Below, piece after piece: positions 1-13,225 of a DNA stretch of 64,000 nt. The first letter of the stretch is position 1, and each line of letters starts with the position of its first letter. The position numbers were made by a program, and so were the translations under genes. Source of the DNA: Procambarus clarkii (taxonomy: Eukaryota; Arthropoda; Malacostraca; Decapoda; Cambaridae); the NCBI RefSeq assembly GCF_040958095.1, contig NC_091165.1, positions 31,998,015 through 32,062,014 of the forward strand, in the 5' to 3' direction. The notes under the pieces were generated by a model. The model did no database searches and was not told the origin of the DNA. It saw only the letters and a list, made by a program, of their open reading frames with translations.

Positions 1-196
1 ATAACTAAGAAAGTCTCTAAAACAGTTGGGATACTCTCCAAAATCAGATATTATGTACCTAACTGTGCTCTCATCTTTCTATATTATTCACTAATCTATC
101 CCTATCTTAATTATGGTATCTGTGCATGGGGTTCAACCACTGCAAACCACCTCAAGTCCATCATCACTCAGCAAAAATCTGCTATCAGAATAATAA
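1..196 (+). mobile_element. LINE family B fragment, upstream part (interrupted)
   Basis: This is the 5' piece of a degraded non-LTR retrotransposon, covering the end of the reverse transcriptase and the start of the C-terminal region. It reads as TKKVSKTVGILSKIRYYVP and onwards, and is nearly identical to 42838-43030 and to the complement of 45595-45785. It stops at TAATAA (191-196) and resumes at 4537/4543 after a 4.3-kb insertion, so this piece and 4543-5215 are one element. It is truncated by the window edge and is non-functional. Confidence 0.85.
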
Positions 197-239
197 ATTA
201 TTGAATAAAATTATTATAAATTAAATAATAATTATTGCT

Positions 240-596
240 GCCTACAGAGTAGGCAAAAAGAATCCATCAGGTGAAAACGAGCGGAAAATTCGCCTGAAGC
301 TGACTTCCCAGTTCACGAAATCCCATCTTGTCCGGACAGCTGCATCCCTACGGAAGGGATTATACATCAACGAGTGCTTGACTGGGAACAGACAGCAACT
401 CCTCTACCGCCTGCGTCAAATCCGTCAACAAAACCCAGATGCGATTCATCAGTGCTTCGTTAGAGATGGACTGATAAAGGTGAGAAAAACCGCAGAGGGC
501 AAAATGTTTACAATTGCTAATGAAGAGAACCTCAACACTTTCCTCTCCCAATGTGGTTTGTCTCAGCTCATTATCACTCTCAATGAATTAACTTAA
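240..596 (+). pseudogene. LINE A ORF1, C-terminal fragment
   Basis: An open frame of about 118 residues begins AYRVGKK and contains LTSQFTKSHLVR, KGLYINECLTG and RQQLLYRLRQIRQ, ending at a TAA near 596. This is the usual pattern of the C-terminal domain of LINE ORF1 proteins, nucleic-acid-binding proteins that coat the element's RNA. The coiled-coil N-terminal half is missing because the element is 5'-truncated at about 239. No start codon of its own is credible; the ATG at 378 is internal. Assignment rests on motif resemblance only. Confidence 0.6.
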
Positions 597-794
597 TTAA
601 CCCCCTGTCATCTAGGGGGCTAGGTATCCTAAGTCTCCTTGTTTCATTTTCTGACTTAATTTTTAACTTACTCTTGACTAGTCATTTACTTAAATTATTT
701 AATTGAGTGCATTAATAGTTCTTCAGGTCTTATTAATTATACAGTCATAACTGAACTATTTATAGTTAATAATCATTAGCTTAAATTTACCTAT

Positions 795-1130
795 GTTTAT
801 TATTCAACTTTTCTTTGATTTCATTTATTACCTAGGTTGCCTAGCCTCGCCATGCTCCCTTACTCCATTGTACCCCTGGCTTTGCCTGCATCTCTAATTG
901 CAAATTGTTACTTACAGTGTACCTGAGAGTACTTGTAAACAATCTACCTCATTTTTCATTTTTGCTCAATTTGTTTTTGTATTGCTTAGTCTTGTTTATA
1001 TTTTTGTTTTGTATTTCTATATCTTTTGTTTTGTATAGTCCATGTTTATATGTTTTTTCTTTAATCTCATTTATTACCTAGGTTGCCTAGCCTCACCATC
1101 CTCCCTTACTCCATTGTACCCCTGTAAGCC
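795..1130 (+). repeat. Internal ~245-bp direct duplication in LINE A spacer
   Basis: The stretch around 795-890 and that around 1040-1130 are direct copies, both containing ATTACCTAGGTTGCCTAGCC followed by TCCCTTACTCCATTGTACCCC. The period is about 245 bp. It lies in the spacer between ORF1 and ORF2, in the position of an internal promoter or leader. It may be a replication-slippage duplication. Confidence 0.75.
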
Positions 1131-1287
1131 CTTTGTAAGCTACCTTTTTTTTTTTTTTTTTGTTTTTTGTTATTCATTTTGTGTTTGTTTTGTACAGTAT
1201 TGTGTACATATTTTTCCCTATTTTATAGCTTATTTCTACCTTGTAATTTGCCTTTCTTTCCTTGTTTTTCCTGCAATCAGCTTTTTT

Positions 1288-4231
1288 ATGCAGACAAGTA
1301 TAGACCCAGAACTTAACCTCTTATCCACTATCTATGACAATAATCACTTTAATGATCTAAATTGCAGATATTTTGCAGCACATGATGTAAACAATGTATT
1401 AACTCATAGTCACAATATCTCTGTAATCAATTTGAACGTTAGATCCCTAGGTAAACACTTCGATGATGTTAGTGCCTTGATTGAAACTATTGACAACAAA
1501 TTCTCTTTTATTATACTTACTGAAACATGGTTGAAAGAGGATACTACTCAACTCTTTAACATGCCTAACTACTCAGCAATTCACAACTGTCGTCAACTTC
1601 AGAGAGGTGGTGGCACTGCTCTTTACTACCACCAAGAACTAACATGCTTAAAAGAAATTAGAACTAGAGACTGCTATGGGGAGTATATCTTCGCCAGCTT
1701 CAGAGTCAAGGGTGCCGAGTCTGTCCTGTCTGTGGGTGCAGTTTATAGAATTCCTAACACTGATGTGTCCGAATTCAACTCTAACCTTAGAAATCTAATA
1801 CTTGATAACAGACTGAACAAAAACCACCTAATTATTGCAGGGGACTTTAATATTGACCTCTGCGAGCCAGAACACCCTACTGCTGTTAGCTTCCTCAACT
1901 GTATGAATTCCTGCTTCCTCATACTCTTAATCACTAGACCTACTAGAATCACTGATAGCACTGCCACGACTCTAGATCACATCTGGACAAACATAACCTC
2001 TCCGCTTACTTCAGGTATAATCACCGATAGCACTACAGACCATTACCCCACATTTCTCTTAACTAATATTAGCAAACCACCTCTTGAGTCAAGAGAGATA
2101 CGTTTTAGACTGCACAATGAAACTGCTATAGACAATTTTATAACTGCTGCTGATAATGTCAACTGGGAGTCCGAGTTAGGTAACATAGAGGACATCAACC
2201 TAGCAGTGCAATCTTTTCTTCAAAAAACTCTTAGCCTTTATAATACCCACTGTCCTATGCTTACAAAACAAGTCACAATCAAAAGGCTTAACAATCCCTG
2301 GCTTACAAAGGGAATACTTAAATCTATTAATAAAAAACATGACCTTGAGAAGAAGTATAGGTTAGGAATTGTCTCCAAAGAATTCTCAAAGAATTACTCA
2401 TTATTGCTATCTAAGATAATTAGACGAGCCAAAACTAAAAACTACGAAGATAAATTTACCCAAATAAAGAGCAACATTAAACAAACTTGGAGCACAATTT
2501 CACAAATATTGGGATCAAAGAAGTCTTTAAATAACAAACCAACACTCCTGTCCAATAACGATGGTCAGCTTTCAGCCTCTGATTCTGCTATTGAGTTCAA
2601 TAGGTTCTTCTCTTCCATTGGGTCATCCCTTGCAAATGATATTCCATCTTCCAGTACTGACATTAAGGACTATCTTGCAGGTAACTATCCACAGTCTCTG
2701 TACCTAAAGCCTATTAATTCCATTGACGTCAATGAGATAATCCTTTCCCTTAAAACCAAGTCTGGTGCCCTTGAGGAGATACCAACTTTAATTTACAAAA
2801 AAGCCTCCAGATCTTTAGCCCCTACTATTGCTTTGGTCTTCAACAAGTCACTTGAACTCCAAACCTTTCCAGATATTCTAAAAAAAGCGAGAATAACGCC
2901 TGTCCACAAATGTGGTGATCTCACTGATGTTAACAACTACAGACCTATATCAATCCTGCCAAACTTGTCAAAAATTTTTGAAAAACTAATCTATAAGCAG
3001 CTTTACTCATATCTAGCCAAACTCAATATACTTAGCCCTTGCCAATATGGCTTCAGACCCAAAAAAAGCACTAACGATGCACTTATTAGTATGCTTAACT
3101 CGATTCATACAGCTCTTGATAAAAATGAGTTCCCTGTTGGGTTATTTGTGGACCTGCGTAAAGCTTTTGATACTGTTAACCACCAAAACCTTCTTCTTAA
3201 ATTACATCATTATGGAGTCAGAGGACACTCCTTACAATACCTCAAATCCTACCTTACTGACAGGCTCCAATATGTTTCTGTGAATAATACAATTTCTCCC
3301 ACCCTACCCATCAACATTGGTGTTCCTCAGGGCAGCATACTTGGCCCTCTCCTCTTCCTCATCTACATTAATGACCTTCCAAATGCCTCCCAACACCTCA
3401 AACCAATTCTATTTGCTGACGACACAACCTTCATTTACTCCAGTCCTGACCCCCTTGCTCTAAATGCCACAGTAAATACTGAACTAAATAAAGTCCATCT
3501 TTGGCTAACTGCCAACAAACTCACCCTTAACATTGACAAAACTTTCTATATTCTGTTTGGCAATAAATCCTCTAATCAAATAAATCTCAAAATAAACAAT
3601 ACCCAAATTTGTAACAAATTCGATGGCAAATTCCTTGGTATTCTCATTGACCACAAGCTGAATTTCCAGGGACACATTCTAAATGTATCAAAAAAAGTTT
3701 AAAAAAACTGTGGGCATTCTTTCTAAGATCAGATATTATGTACCACGCCCTGCCTTGGTGACTCTCTATTACTCCCTTATCTATCCATATCTCAACTATG
3801 GTATTTGTGCTTGGGGCTCTACTACCCAAAATCACTTACGTCCTCTAATTACTCAACACAAAGCTGCTATTAGGACAATATCCAACTCTGGCCCCAGACA
3901 TCACTCGGTACCCCTACTCAAATCTCTGAATATGTTAGACATTAAGTCACTGCACATTCTCTCATGTGTATTATACATATATAAAACGCTAAACTATAAT
4001 GCCAATCCTGATCTCAAAAGCTTCATAGAAGGTTGTAACAGAACCCATGAGCACCACACCAGAAATAAATACAGTTTTGATATTCCTAGAGTACGACTTA
4101 ATCAAACCAGAAATGCTCTACAAATCAAGGGGCCCAGAATGTGGAATGACCTTCCCAACCATGTTAAAGACTGTACCTCTCTCAACCAGTTTAAGTTAAA
4201 AACGAAGCTATACCTAATAAATTCCCTGTAA
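1288..4231 (+). pseudogene. LINE A ORF2: endonuclease-reverse transcriptase, one frameshift
   Basis: The best start is ATG 1288 (MQTSIDPELN); the open frame extends upstream to 1042 but through low-complexity residues. Residues ~50-260 form an apurinic-type endonuclease: LTETW (E79), GDFNID (D186, N188) and TDHYP (H252). Residues ~540-800 are a reverse transcriptase with [33 protein letters not shown] and FADD (709-712). The frame is lost at an A7 run near 3703, where one extra base gives a stop at 3702. It resumes at about 3710 and continues to 4231 as the conserved C-terminal domain (KTVGILSKIRYYVP to LYLINSL). Catalytic residues look intact, so this is a nearly intact polyprotein broken by one small indel. 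Confidence 0.88.
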
Positions 4232-4542
4232 CCAACCTTACCCTTCTATTGTCAACCAATGTCTGTTTTTTTTTTTTAAAGAGCGCTGTTTGTCGACATA
4301 ATTGTATTTGTGCTGCTTTTTCATCTATGTTTTCATTTCTTGTTTTCATTCTACTCATTATGCTCAATTAGTATTAAGCTTGTCATTTAAGTTATCATGC
4401 CCGAAACGCTTTGCGTAATAGTGGCTTTAGGCATTGTATGTACTAGCTCTATCTATAAGTCAACCAATCTTTGTAAATATTTATTGTATGTATGTACCTT
4501 ACCTAAATAAACATTTTATTTTTTTATTTTTTTTTTTAATAA

Positions 4543-5215
4543 CAAATTCTGCTTTCAGACAACACTCAGCCCCCTTGTTTAACTCCTTAAACATGCTAAA
4601 CATAATCTCACTCCACAAATTTTCTTGTCTCAATTACATTTACAAAACCCTGTTCTTAAACGCAAATCCTGCTCTGAAACTCTCCCTGGACAGATGTAAT
4701 AGGACCCATTATCACCACACCAGAAATAAATATCTCTTTGATATCCCCAGAGTCAAACTTAATCTGTATAAACACTCTATGCAAATAAAGGGACCCAGTC
4801 TATCGAACTCACTCCCTAATGAATTGAAAAGCTGTCCAACTTCTGGGTAATTCAAAACAAAACTAAAAGGTACCTAATCTCATCTGCATAGGTTTTTTAC
4901 CTTGTTGCTTTAAAATTGCTCTGTATCTATTGCTACCCAATCTCCCTATTTTTATGTACCCAATCCGAACACCTTTACCACTGTGATCTTTGCTGTCTTC
5001 TTATATCTGCTGTTAATCTGCTGTATGGTGTCTATTAATCTTGTTTAAATTACCAATCAAGCTGTCAATGTAATCAATCAGAGCTTGAATATACCAATGT
5101 GCTTTAATATACTTACTAATCTCTCTCATCTCATTTTTTTTCTTGCAATGTATTTGTTATCATTTTATTAATTCTGCTAGATTTTACCTACCTTTCATAA
5201 GTAGGGACCCCCTTC
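4543..5215 (+). mobile_element. LINE family B fragment, downstream part
   Basis: Continues the element at 1-196, beginning ACAAATTCTGCTTTCAGAC as in 43030. It covers the C-terminal coding end (NRTHYHHTRNKYLFDIPRVKLN) and 3' UTR, and parallels 43030-43680. The similarity fades at about 5200-5215, before the terminal TAGTGGCTGTACAAG box, so the 3' end is lost. Confidence 0.8.
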
Positions 5216-5994
<779 letters not shown>

Positions 5995-7445
5995 AAAATG
6001 GCAGGTGGACGCAACAGGGTCACAGGGAACAGCCCAAATTGATCAAACGAGGGACATGTTAACCCAAGTTCTGGAGGAATTCAGGAAGGAGATGCAGGAA
6101 ATGAGGATTTACAATTAACAACCTGCAAAGTGAGCTGACATCAGCAAGGGAGGAGATCAAATCCCTCACAGAAAAAAAATAAAAAGGACCCGAGGCATCA
6201 GATTGTCATCCAAAGGGAAGGTGGGAATGTTACATTGGAAGGAAATGCCTCTGTACCTGAAACATTTGCAGACATACTGAAAAAGAGCTCAGAAGCAAAT
6301 GGACACAGTGAGGGAGGTAGCGATGCAAGCAGCCACCTCACAGGTAAGCAGCAAGGGTGCACCACTCAGCTGCTGGAGAGAAAAAGATCAGTGGTAGTTG
6401 TAGGCATCAAAGAACAGGAAGGATCCAACAGGCAAGAAATGGAATAGCAAGGATAGAGAGGCAGTACAGGGGCTACTGAAGGGGTTACAGGATTGGAAGG
6501 GGGCTTGAACGAAACATTGAGAAGGTTTTCAGGTTGGGCTGGTACAACAAGGACAGAAACCGACTTGTAAAGGTGGTGTTTACAAACGAAACCACGAAGG
6601 GAGGATATTCTCGAAAGGAAGAGTCGACTGCAGCATGTGGAGGGATACAAGAAAGTATTCCTGCAGAGGGACAGGACGAAGGAGGGAGAGAGCCAGGGCA
6701 GCAGAGGGCAAGGAGGGAAGTTGCAGGGAGGGAGAAGCAAACCAGGAAATCACAGCCCCCCAACACACAGTCCTAGAGACAAGAGGCGAACCCAAAACCA
6801 GCATCCCAGCAGTACCAGAGGGGAGGGCAAGCTCACCACCCCCCTCTGCATAGAAACCCTCCCTTCCCCTCACCCTACCTGCCCCCACCCAACCCTCCCT
6901 CCACCCCCACCCCATTCTTACCCTGTCATCCCTTCCCCATTCCCATCATGTCCCCCCTCCCACCTTTCCCCCCCTGTCCCCCCTCCCCCTTCATCCCATA
7001 CCTTCCCTATCCCTCCTCCCCCCTCACCCCGTATCCTCCATGTCCCCCCTATCTCCTTAACCCACACCCTACCTGTCCCCCCTTCCATGAAACCCCCACT
7101 CCTCACCCCAAACTACCCTGAAACCCTGCAAACCACCTCACAGATCATCTCACCCACTGAAAAGCTTCCCACACCAGCAGAATGCTCGCCAAGAAAGGGA
7201 CAAGAAAATGAACTGAAGAAAGTGAGCTTCAAGGCAATGTACACTAACATAGATGGAATTACTAATAAATCAAGTGAACTCGGAGAATGGGCACTAGAAG
7301 AAAACCCAGACATAATAGCACTCACAGAAACAAAGCTAACAAACACCATAACAAACACAGTATTTCCACAGGGCTACTATGTAGTGAGGAAAGAGAGAGA
7401 AGGGAGAGGAGGAGGTGGCGTAGCTTTGCTACTAAGTGAAGGTTG
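5995..7445 (+). mobile_element. LINE family C, 5' half (ORF1 and endonuclease start), cut by gap
   Basis: ORF1 remnants with frameshifts run from about 6000 to 6780. They include ERKRSVVVVGIKE near 6378 and, in another frame, GYKKVFLQRDRTKE near 6643, both typical of LINE ORF1. A C-rich low-complexity stretch (about 6840-7110) follows. From about 7210 comes an apurinic-type endonuclease start: VSFKAMYTNIDGITNKSSEL, NPDIIALTETKL (catalytic E) and GGGVALLLSEG. It reads open into the assembly gap at 7446. The rest of the element is not recognisable beyond the gap. The clade is uncertain, probably CR1/Rex1-like. Confidence 0.7.
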
Positions 7446-7945
7446 NNNNNNNNNNNNNNNNNNNNNNNNNNNNNNNNNNNNNNNNNNNNNNNNNNNNNNN
7501 NNNNNNNNNNNNNNNNNNNNNNNNNNNNNNNNNNNNNNNNNNNNNNNNNNNNNNNNNNNNNNNNNNNNNNNNNNNNNNNNNNNNNNNNNNNNNNNNNNNN
7601 NNNNNNNNNNNNNNNNNNNNNNNNNNNNNNNNNNNNNNNNNNNNNNNNNNNNNNNNNNNNNNNNNNNNNNNNNNNNNNNNNNNNNNNNNNNNNNNNNNNN
7701 NNNNNNNNNNNNNNNNNNNNNNNNNNNNNNNNNNNNNNNNNNNNNNNNNNNNNNNNNNNNNNNNNNNNNNNNNNNNNNNNNNNNNNNNNNNNNNNNNNNN
7801 NNNNNNNNNNNNNNNNNNNNNNNNNNNNNNNNNNNNNNNNNNNNNNNNNNNNNNNNNNNNNNNNNNNNNNNNNNNNNNNNNNNNNNNNNNNNNNNNNNNN
7901 NNNNNNNNNNNNNNNNNNNNNNNNNNNNNNNNNNNNNNNNNNNNN
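7446..7945. other. Assembly gap (500 N)
   Basis: Exactly 500 unknown bases, a conventional placeholder length. The true distance is unknown, and reading frames that cross it are meaningless. Confidence 0.99.
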
Positions 7946-8718
7946 GTTTACACAGTAGAGCTTCCAGGGGCAGCTGGCACCAGTAGTCTACTAACATGCA
8001 CCTTAACAAACTCTCCTCTACCTTAATAATGGTTTGCATTTACTCCTCTATTACCTTGCTACAAAGCTTCATATTTCACTCGTTTATTCACATTTGATGA
8101 GATTAGCTTGAAAGGAGCATGGAGAAAATATTCACACTGAGGTCGTCTCAATCTAATTGTTTTATCAACTAAAAACTTGTTTAGTATTTCTGTAATACTG
8201 TGTTATTGTAGAAATGAGCTGGATATGTACAAAAGAAAGATTATAAAGTTAAATTACAGCACTTACCATTTGTAACATCAGGGATACTCAGTGATTACAG
8301 GCATTATTATGTATCAGTAAAAGATTTGTTTGTTAGATGTCCAAATACTCATATAATGAAGTTTGTCATTAACCCCTGAAGTGCGGCTATGATCAAAGCT
8401 TTGCCTGTGCAAAAAAAAATATATATATAAAATACAAATAATTTGTTTTATAAATTATACATCGTTTGCTAAAAAATATGGAGTATACAAAAAATTGCGA
8501 GGGGGGGGGGGGAGGAAAGGGAGTTGTGCACACCTGAAGATTGCCAAGTCGTCATTTTGTCCATAGGCTGTGGCAGCGTGACTTTCCCGACTTGCCAAAT
8601 CCGAGACACTGCTGTCATGTTTGTTTTACATTAGTTTACACAATGTCTGGAATATTTCAAATTATTGACATATGATTAACAATCAGAGTACTGTATATAG
8701 GCTAGAAATGTAATATGT
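7946..8718. other. No gene seen
   Basis: AT-rich spacer. Near 8372 it has TAACCCCTGAAGTGCGGCTATG, resembling the start of the dispersed repeat at 47996. A G12-13 run lies near 8501. Confidence 0.5.
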
Positions 8719-8774
8719 TCACACACACACACACACGCACATATACACACACATATAAATATATATATATATAA

Positions 8775-8817
<43 letters not shown>

Positions 8818-8865
8818 TATAATATATATATATGTATATAATATATAATATAATATATATAATTG
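8719..8865. repeat. Compound (CA)n-(TA)n microsatellite
   Basis: CA dinucleotides at 8720-8757 run into about 105 bp of TA-rich dinucleotides. The long AT palindromic stretch is expected to be slippage-prone. Confidence 0.95.
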
Positions 8866-9304
8866 AACATTAATCTGTTTCTGGTGAAGTTCAAAGGCGG
8901 TGTCTTGCAATCCACAATGTTACTGCTGTTTTTGTATGTTAATGTCGTCCAGAAATATTCAAACACTGGCAGGAAACACCAATTTGGGATTTTGAGGTTA
9001 CAGTAATTGTCTGTTGGTGGTACACGGTAACCTTGTCTATAGTCAGCCATTACAAGTGATAGCGAGTTTTGTTATGGTGTCTGTTAACTGCAATACACCC
9101 ATAGAGATGTATGATAACTATAATTGCAGAATTTGTATGAAAGCTGCGTGATAAACTAAAATCATCTCATGATGGCAGCATTATTCTAGAATCAACATGT
9201 GATGATAACCACACTTTATGGGTTAAAAAAATAGTGCATATTTCCACTCCTTCTACGTGTAATAAATATATACTCATCAGTATTGTTTAGTATTTGTCAC
9301 CAAC
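8866..9304. other. No gene seen
   Basis: AT-rich. The part at 9090-9240 (GATGATAACCACA... GGGTTAAAA) loosely resembles the dispersed repeat at 51425-51545. No coding signal is visible. Confidence 0.45.
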
Positions 9305-10250
9305 CGTGCACTCCCCCCCAACTCCACCGTGCACTCCCCCCAACTCCACCGTGCACTCCCCCCCAACTCCACCGTGCACTCCCCCCCAACTCCACCGTGC
9401 ACTCCCCCCAACTCCACCGTGCACTCCCCCCCCCCCAACTCCACCGTGCACTCCCCCCAACTCCACCGTGCACTCCCCCCAACTCCACCGTGCACTCCCC
9501 CCCAACTCCACCGTGCACTCCCCCCCAACTCCACCGTGCACTCCCCCCAACTCCACCGTGCACTCCCCCCAACTCCACCGTGCACTCCCCCCCAACTCCA
9601 CCGTGTGCACTCCCCCCAACTCCACCGTGCACTCCCCCCCCCAACTCCACCGTGCACTCCCCCCAACTCCACCGTGCACTCCCCCCCAACTCCACCGTGC
9701 ACTCCCCCCAACTCCACCGTGCACTCCCCCCAACTCCACCGTGCACTCCCCCCCCCCAACTCCACCGTGCACTCCCCCCCCCCAACTCCACCGTGCACTC
9801 CCCCCAACTCCACCGTGCACTCCCCCCAACTCCACCATGCACTCCCCCCCAACTCCACCGTGCACTCCCCCCAACTCCACCGTGCACTCCCCCCAACTCC
9901 ACCGTGCACTCCCCCCCAACTCCACCGTGCACTCCCCCCCAACTCCACCGTGCACTCCCCCAACTCCACCGTGCACTCCCCCCAACTCCACCGTGCACTC
10001 CCCCCCAACTCCACCGTGCACTCCCCCCAACTCCACCGTGCACTCCCCCCCAACTCCACCGTGCACTCCCCCCAACTCCACCGTGCACTCCCCCCCAACT
10101 CCACCGTGCACTCCCCCCAACTCCACCGTGCCCCCCCCAACTCCACCGTGCACTCCCCCCAACTCCACCGTGCACTCCCCCCAACTCCACCGTGCACTCC
10201 CCCCAACTCCACCGTGCACTCCCCCCAACTCCACCGTGCACTCCCCCCAT
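9305..10250. repeat. Minisatellite 1: ~22-23 bp unit, about 42 copies
   Basis: Head-to-tail copies of CTCCACCGTGCACTCCCCCCAA. They vary mainly in the length of the C run (C5 to C9), with rare changes such as GTGTGCACT near 9604 and CCATGCACT near 9836. No unit carries a stop codon in most frames, so long meaningless open frames appear on both strands. Confidence 0.97.
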
Positions 10251-13225
10251 ATACCCTTTCCCAACTTCATCATACACCCCCCCCCCTCTCAACTCCACAC
10301 CATCATACAACCCCCTACTCCACCCCATCATACAACCCCCCTACTCCACCCCATCATACTACCCCCCTACTCCACCCATCATACAACCCCCCTACTCCAC
10401 CCCATCATACAACCCCCCTACTCCACCCCATCATACAACCCCCCCTACTCCACCCCATCATACAACCCCCCCTACTCCACCCCATCATACTACCCCCCTA
10501 CTCCACCACATCATACAACCCCCCCTACTCCACCCCATCATACTACCCCCCTACTCCACCCCATCATACAACCCCCCCTACTCCACCCCATCATACAACC
10601 CCCCCTACTCCACCCCATCATACTACCCCCCTACTCCACCCTATCATACAACCCCCCTACTCCACCCCATCATACAACCCCCCCTACTCCACCCCATCAT
10701 ACAATCCCCCCCCTACTCCACCCTATCATACAACCCTCCCTACTCCACCCCATCATACTACCCCCCTACTCCACCCTATCATACAACCCCCTACTCCACC
10801 CTATCATACAACCCCCCCTACTCCACCCTATCATACAACCCCCCTACTCCACCCTATCATACAACCCCCCCTACTCCACCCCATCATACAACCCCCCCTA
10901 CTCCACCCCATCATACAACCCCCCCTACTCCACCCCATCATACAACCCCCCTACTCCACCCCATCATACAACCCCCCTACTCCACCCCATCATACAACCC
11001 CCCCTACTCCACCCCATCATACAACCCCCCCCTACTCCACCCCATCATACAACCCCCCTACTCCACCCCATATACAACCCCCCTACTCCACCCCATCATA
11101 CAACCCCCTACTCCACCCCATCATACTACCCCCCTACTCCACCCTATCATACAACCCCCCTACTCCACCCCATCATACAACCCCTCTACTCCACCCCATC
11201 ATACAACCCCCCTACTCCACTCCATCATACAACCCCCCCTACTCCACCCCATCATACAACCCCCCCCTACTCCACCCCATCATACAACCCCCCTACTCCA
11301 CCCCATCATACAACCCCCTACTCCACCCCATCATACAACCCCCTACTCCACCCCATCATACAACCCCCCTACTCCACCCATCATACTACCCCTCTACTCC
11401 ACCCTATCATACTACCCCTCTACTCCACCCCATCATACAACCCCCCCCTACTCCACCCCATCATACAACCCCCCCCTACTCCACCCTATCATACTACCCC
11501 TCTACTCCACCCCATCATACAACCCCCCCTACTCCACCCCATCATACAACCCTCCCTACTCCACCCCATCATACACCCCCCTACTCCACCCCATCATACA
11601 ACCCCCCTACTCCACCCCATCATACAACCCCCCTACTCCACCCCATCATACAACCCCCCTACTCCACCCCATCATACAACCTCCCCTACTCCACCCCATC
11701 ATACAACCCCCCCTACTCCACCCCATCATACAACCCCCCTACTCCACCCCATCATACAACCCCCCCTACTCCACCCCATCATACAACCCCCCCTACTCCA
11801 CCCCATCATACAACCCCCCCTACTCCACCCCATCATACAACCCCCCCTACTCCACCCCATCATACAACCCCCTACTCCACCCCATCATACAACCCCCCTA
11901 CTCCACCCCATCATACAACCCCCTACTCCACCCCATCATACTACCCCCTACTCCACCCTATCATACAACCCCCTACTCCACCCCATCATACAACCCCTCT
12001 ACTCCACCCATCATACAACCCCCCTACTCCACTCCATCATACAACCCCCCCTACTCCACCCCATCATACAACCCCCCCCCCTACTCCACCCCATCATACA
12101 ACCCCCCTACTCCACCCCATCATACAACCCCCTACTCCACCCCATCATACAACCCCCTACTCCACCCCATCATACAACCCCCCTACTCCACCCCATCATA
12201 CTACCCCTCTACTCCACCCTATCATACTACCCCTCTACTCCACCCCATCATACAACCCCCCCTACTCCACCCCATCATACAACCCCCCCCTACTCCACCC
12301 TATCATACTACCCCTCTACTCCACCCCATCATACAACCCCCCCTACTCCACCCCATCATACAACCCTCCCTACTCCACCCCATCATACAACCCCCCTACT
12401 CCACCCCATCATACAACCCCCCTACTCCACCCCATCATACAACCCCCCTACTCCACCCATCATACAACCCCCCTACTCCACCCCATCATACAACCCTCCC
12501 TACTCCACCCCATCATACAACCCTCCCTACTCCACCCCATCATACAACCCCACACCCTACTCCAGCCCCATCATACAACCCTCCCTACTCCACACCCATC
12601 ATAGGCACCCTCCCTACTCCACCCCATCATACACCCACCCCCTACTCCACCCCATCATACAACCCTCCCTACTCCACCCCATCCTACACCCCACCCCCCT
12701 ACTCCACCCCATCATACGCCCTCCTACTCCACCCCATCATAGAACCCCCTACTCCACCCCATCATACAACCCCCTACTCCACCCCATCATACAAACCCTC
12801 CCTACTCCACCCCATCATACAACCCTACCCCTACTCCACCCCCATCATACAACCCCACCCCCCTACTCCACCCCATCATACAACCCCACCCCCTACTCCA
12901 CCCCATCATACAACCCCCCCTACTTCACCCATCATACAACCCCCCTACTCCACCCCATCATACAACCCCCCTACTTCACCCCATCATACAACCCCCCTAC
13001 TCCACCCCATCATCAACCCCCTACTCCACCCCATCATACAACCTCCCCCTACTCCACCTCCATCATACAACCTCCCCCTACTCCACCCCATCATACAACC
13101 TCCCCCTACTCCACCCATCATACAACCTCCCCCATCCATTCATACAACTCCCTACTGCACCCCATCATACTACCCCCTACTCCACCCTATCATACAACCC
13201 CTCCCCCCTACTCCACTCTCCCCTC
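10251..13225. repeat. Minisatellite 2: ~25-26 bp unit, about 115 copies
   Basis: Head-to-tail copies of CTACTCCACCCCATCATACAACCCCC, starting right after minisatellite 1 and sharing its ACTCCACC core. Variants (CATACTACCCCTCT, CTATCATAC, CTCCATCAT) recur in the same order about 812-815 bp apart, showing a higher-order duplication. Units become more divergent past about 12540. The plus strand is almost free of G. Confidence 0.97.

Larger units (their letters stand above)
197..4536 (+). mobile_element. LINE family A (CR1/Jockey-group), inserted in LINE B
   Basis: A roughly 4.3-kb non-LTR retrotransposon carrying an ORF1 remnant (240-596), a long AT-rich spacer and an endonuclease-reverse transcriptase ORF2 (1288-4231). 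It is flanked by TAATAA at 191-196 and 4537-4542, where the uninterrupted relative at 43026 has a single copy, so this is a target-site duplication. The first ~40 bases (197-239) are AT-rich filler joined directly to the middle of ORF1, so the element is 5'-truncated. The 3' end has AATAAA at 4506-4511 and then a T-rich rather than A-rich tail. Near 4399-4435 it has the box CCCGAAACGCT...TAGTGGCT, shared with LINE B and a SINE. Confidence 0.85.

Noticed and set aside
9305..13225. CRISPR-like array
   Set aside because: No spacer diversity; units are contiguous tandem repeats, and the genome is eukaryotic.
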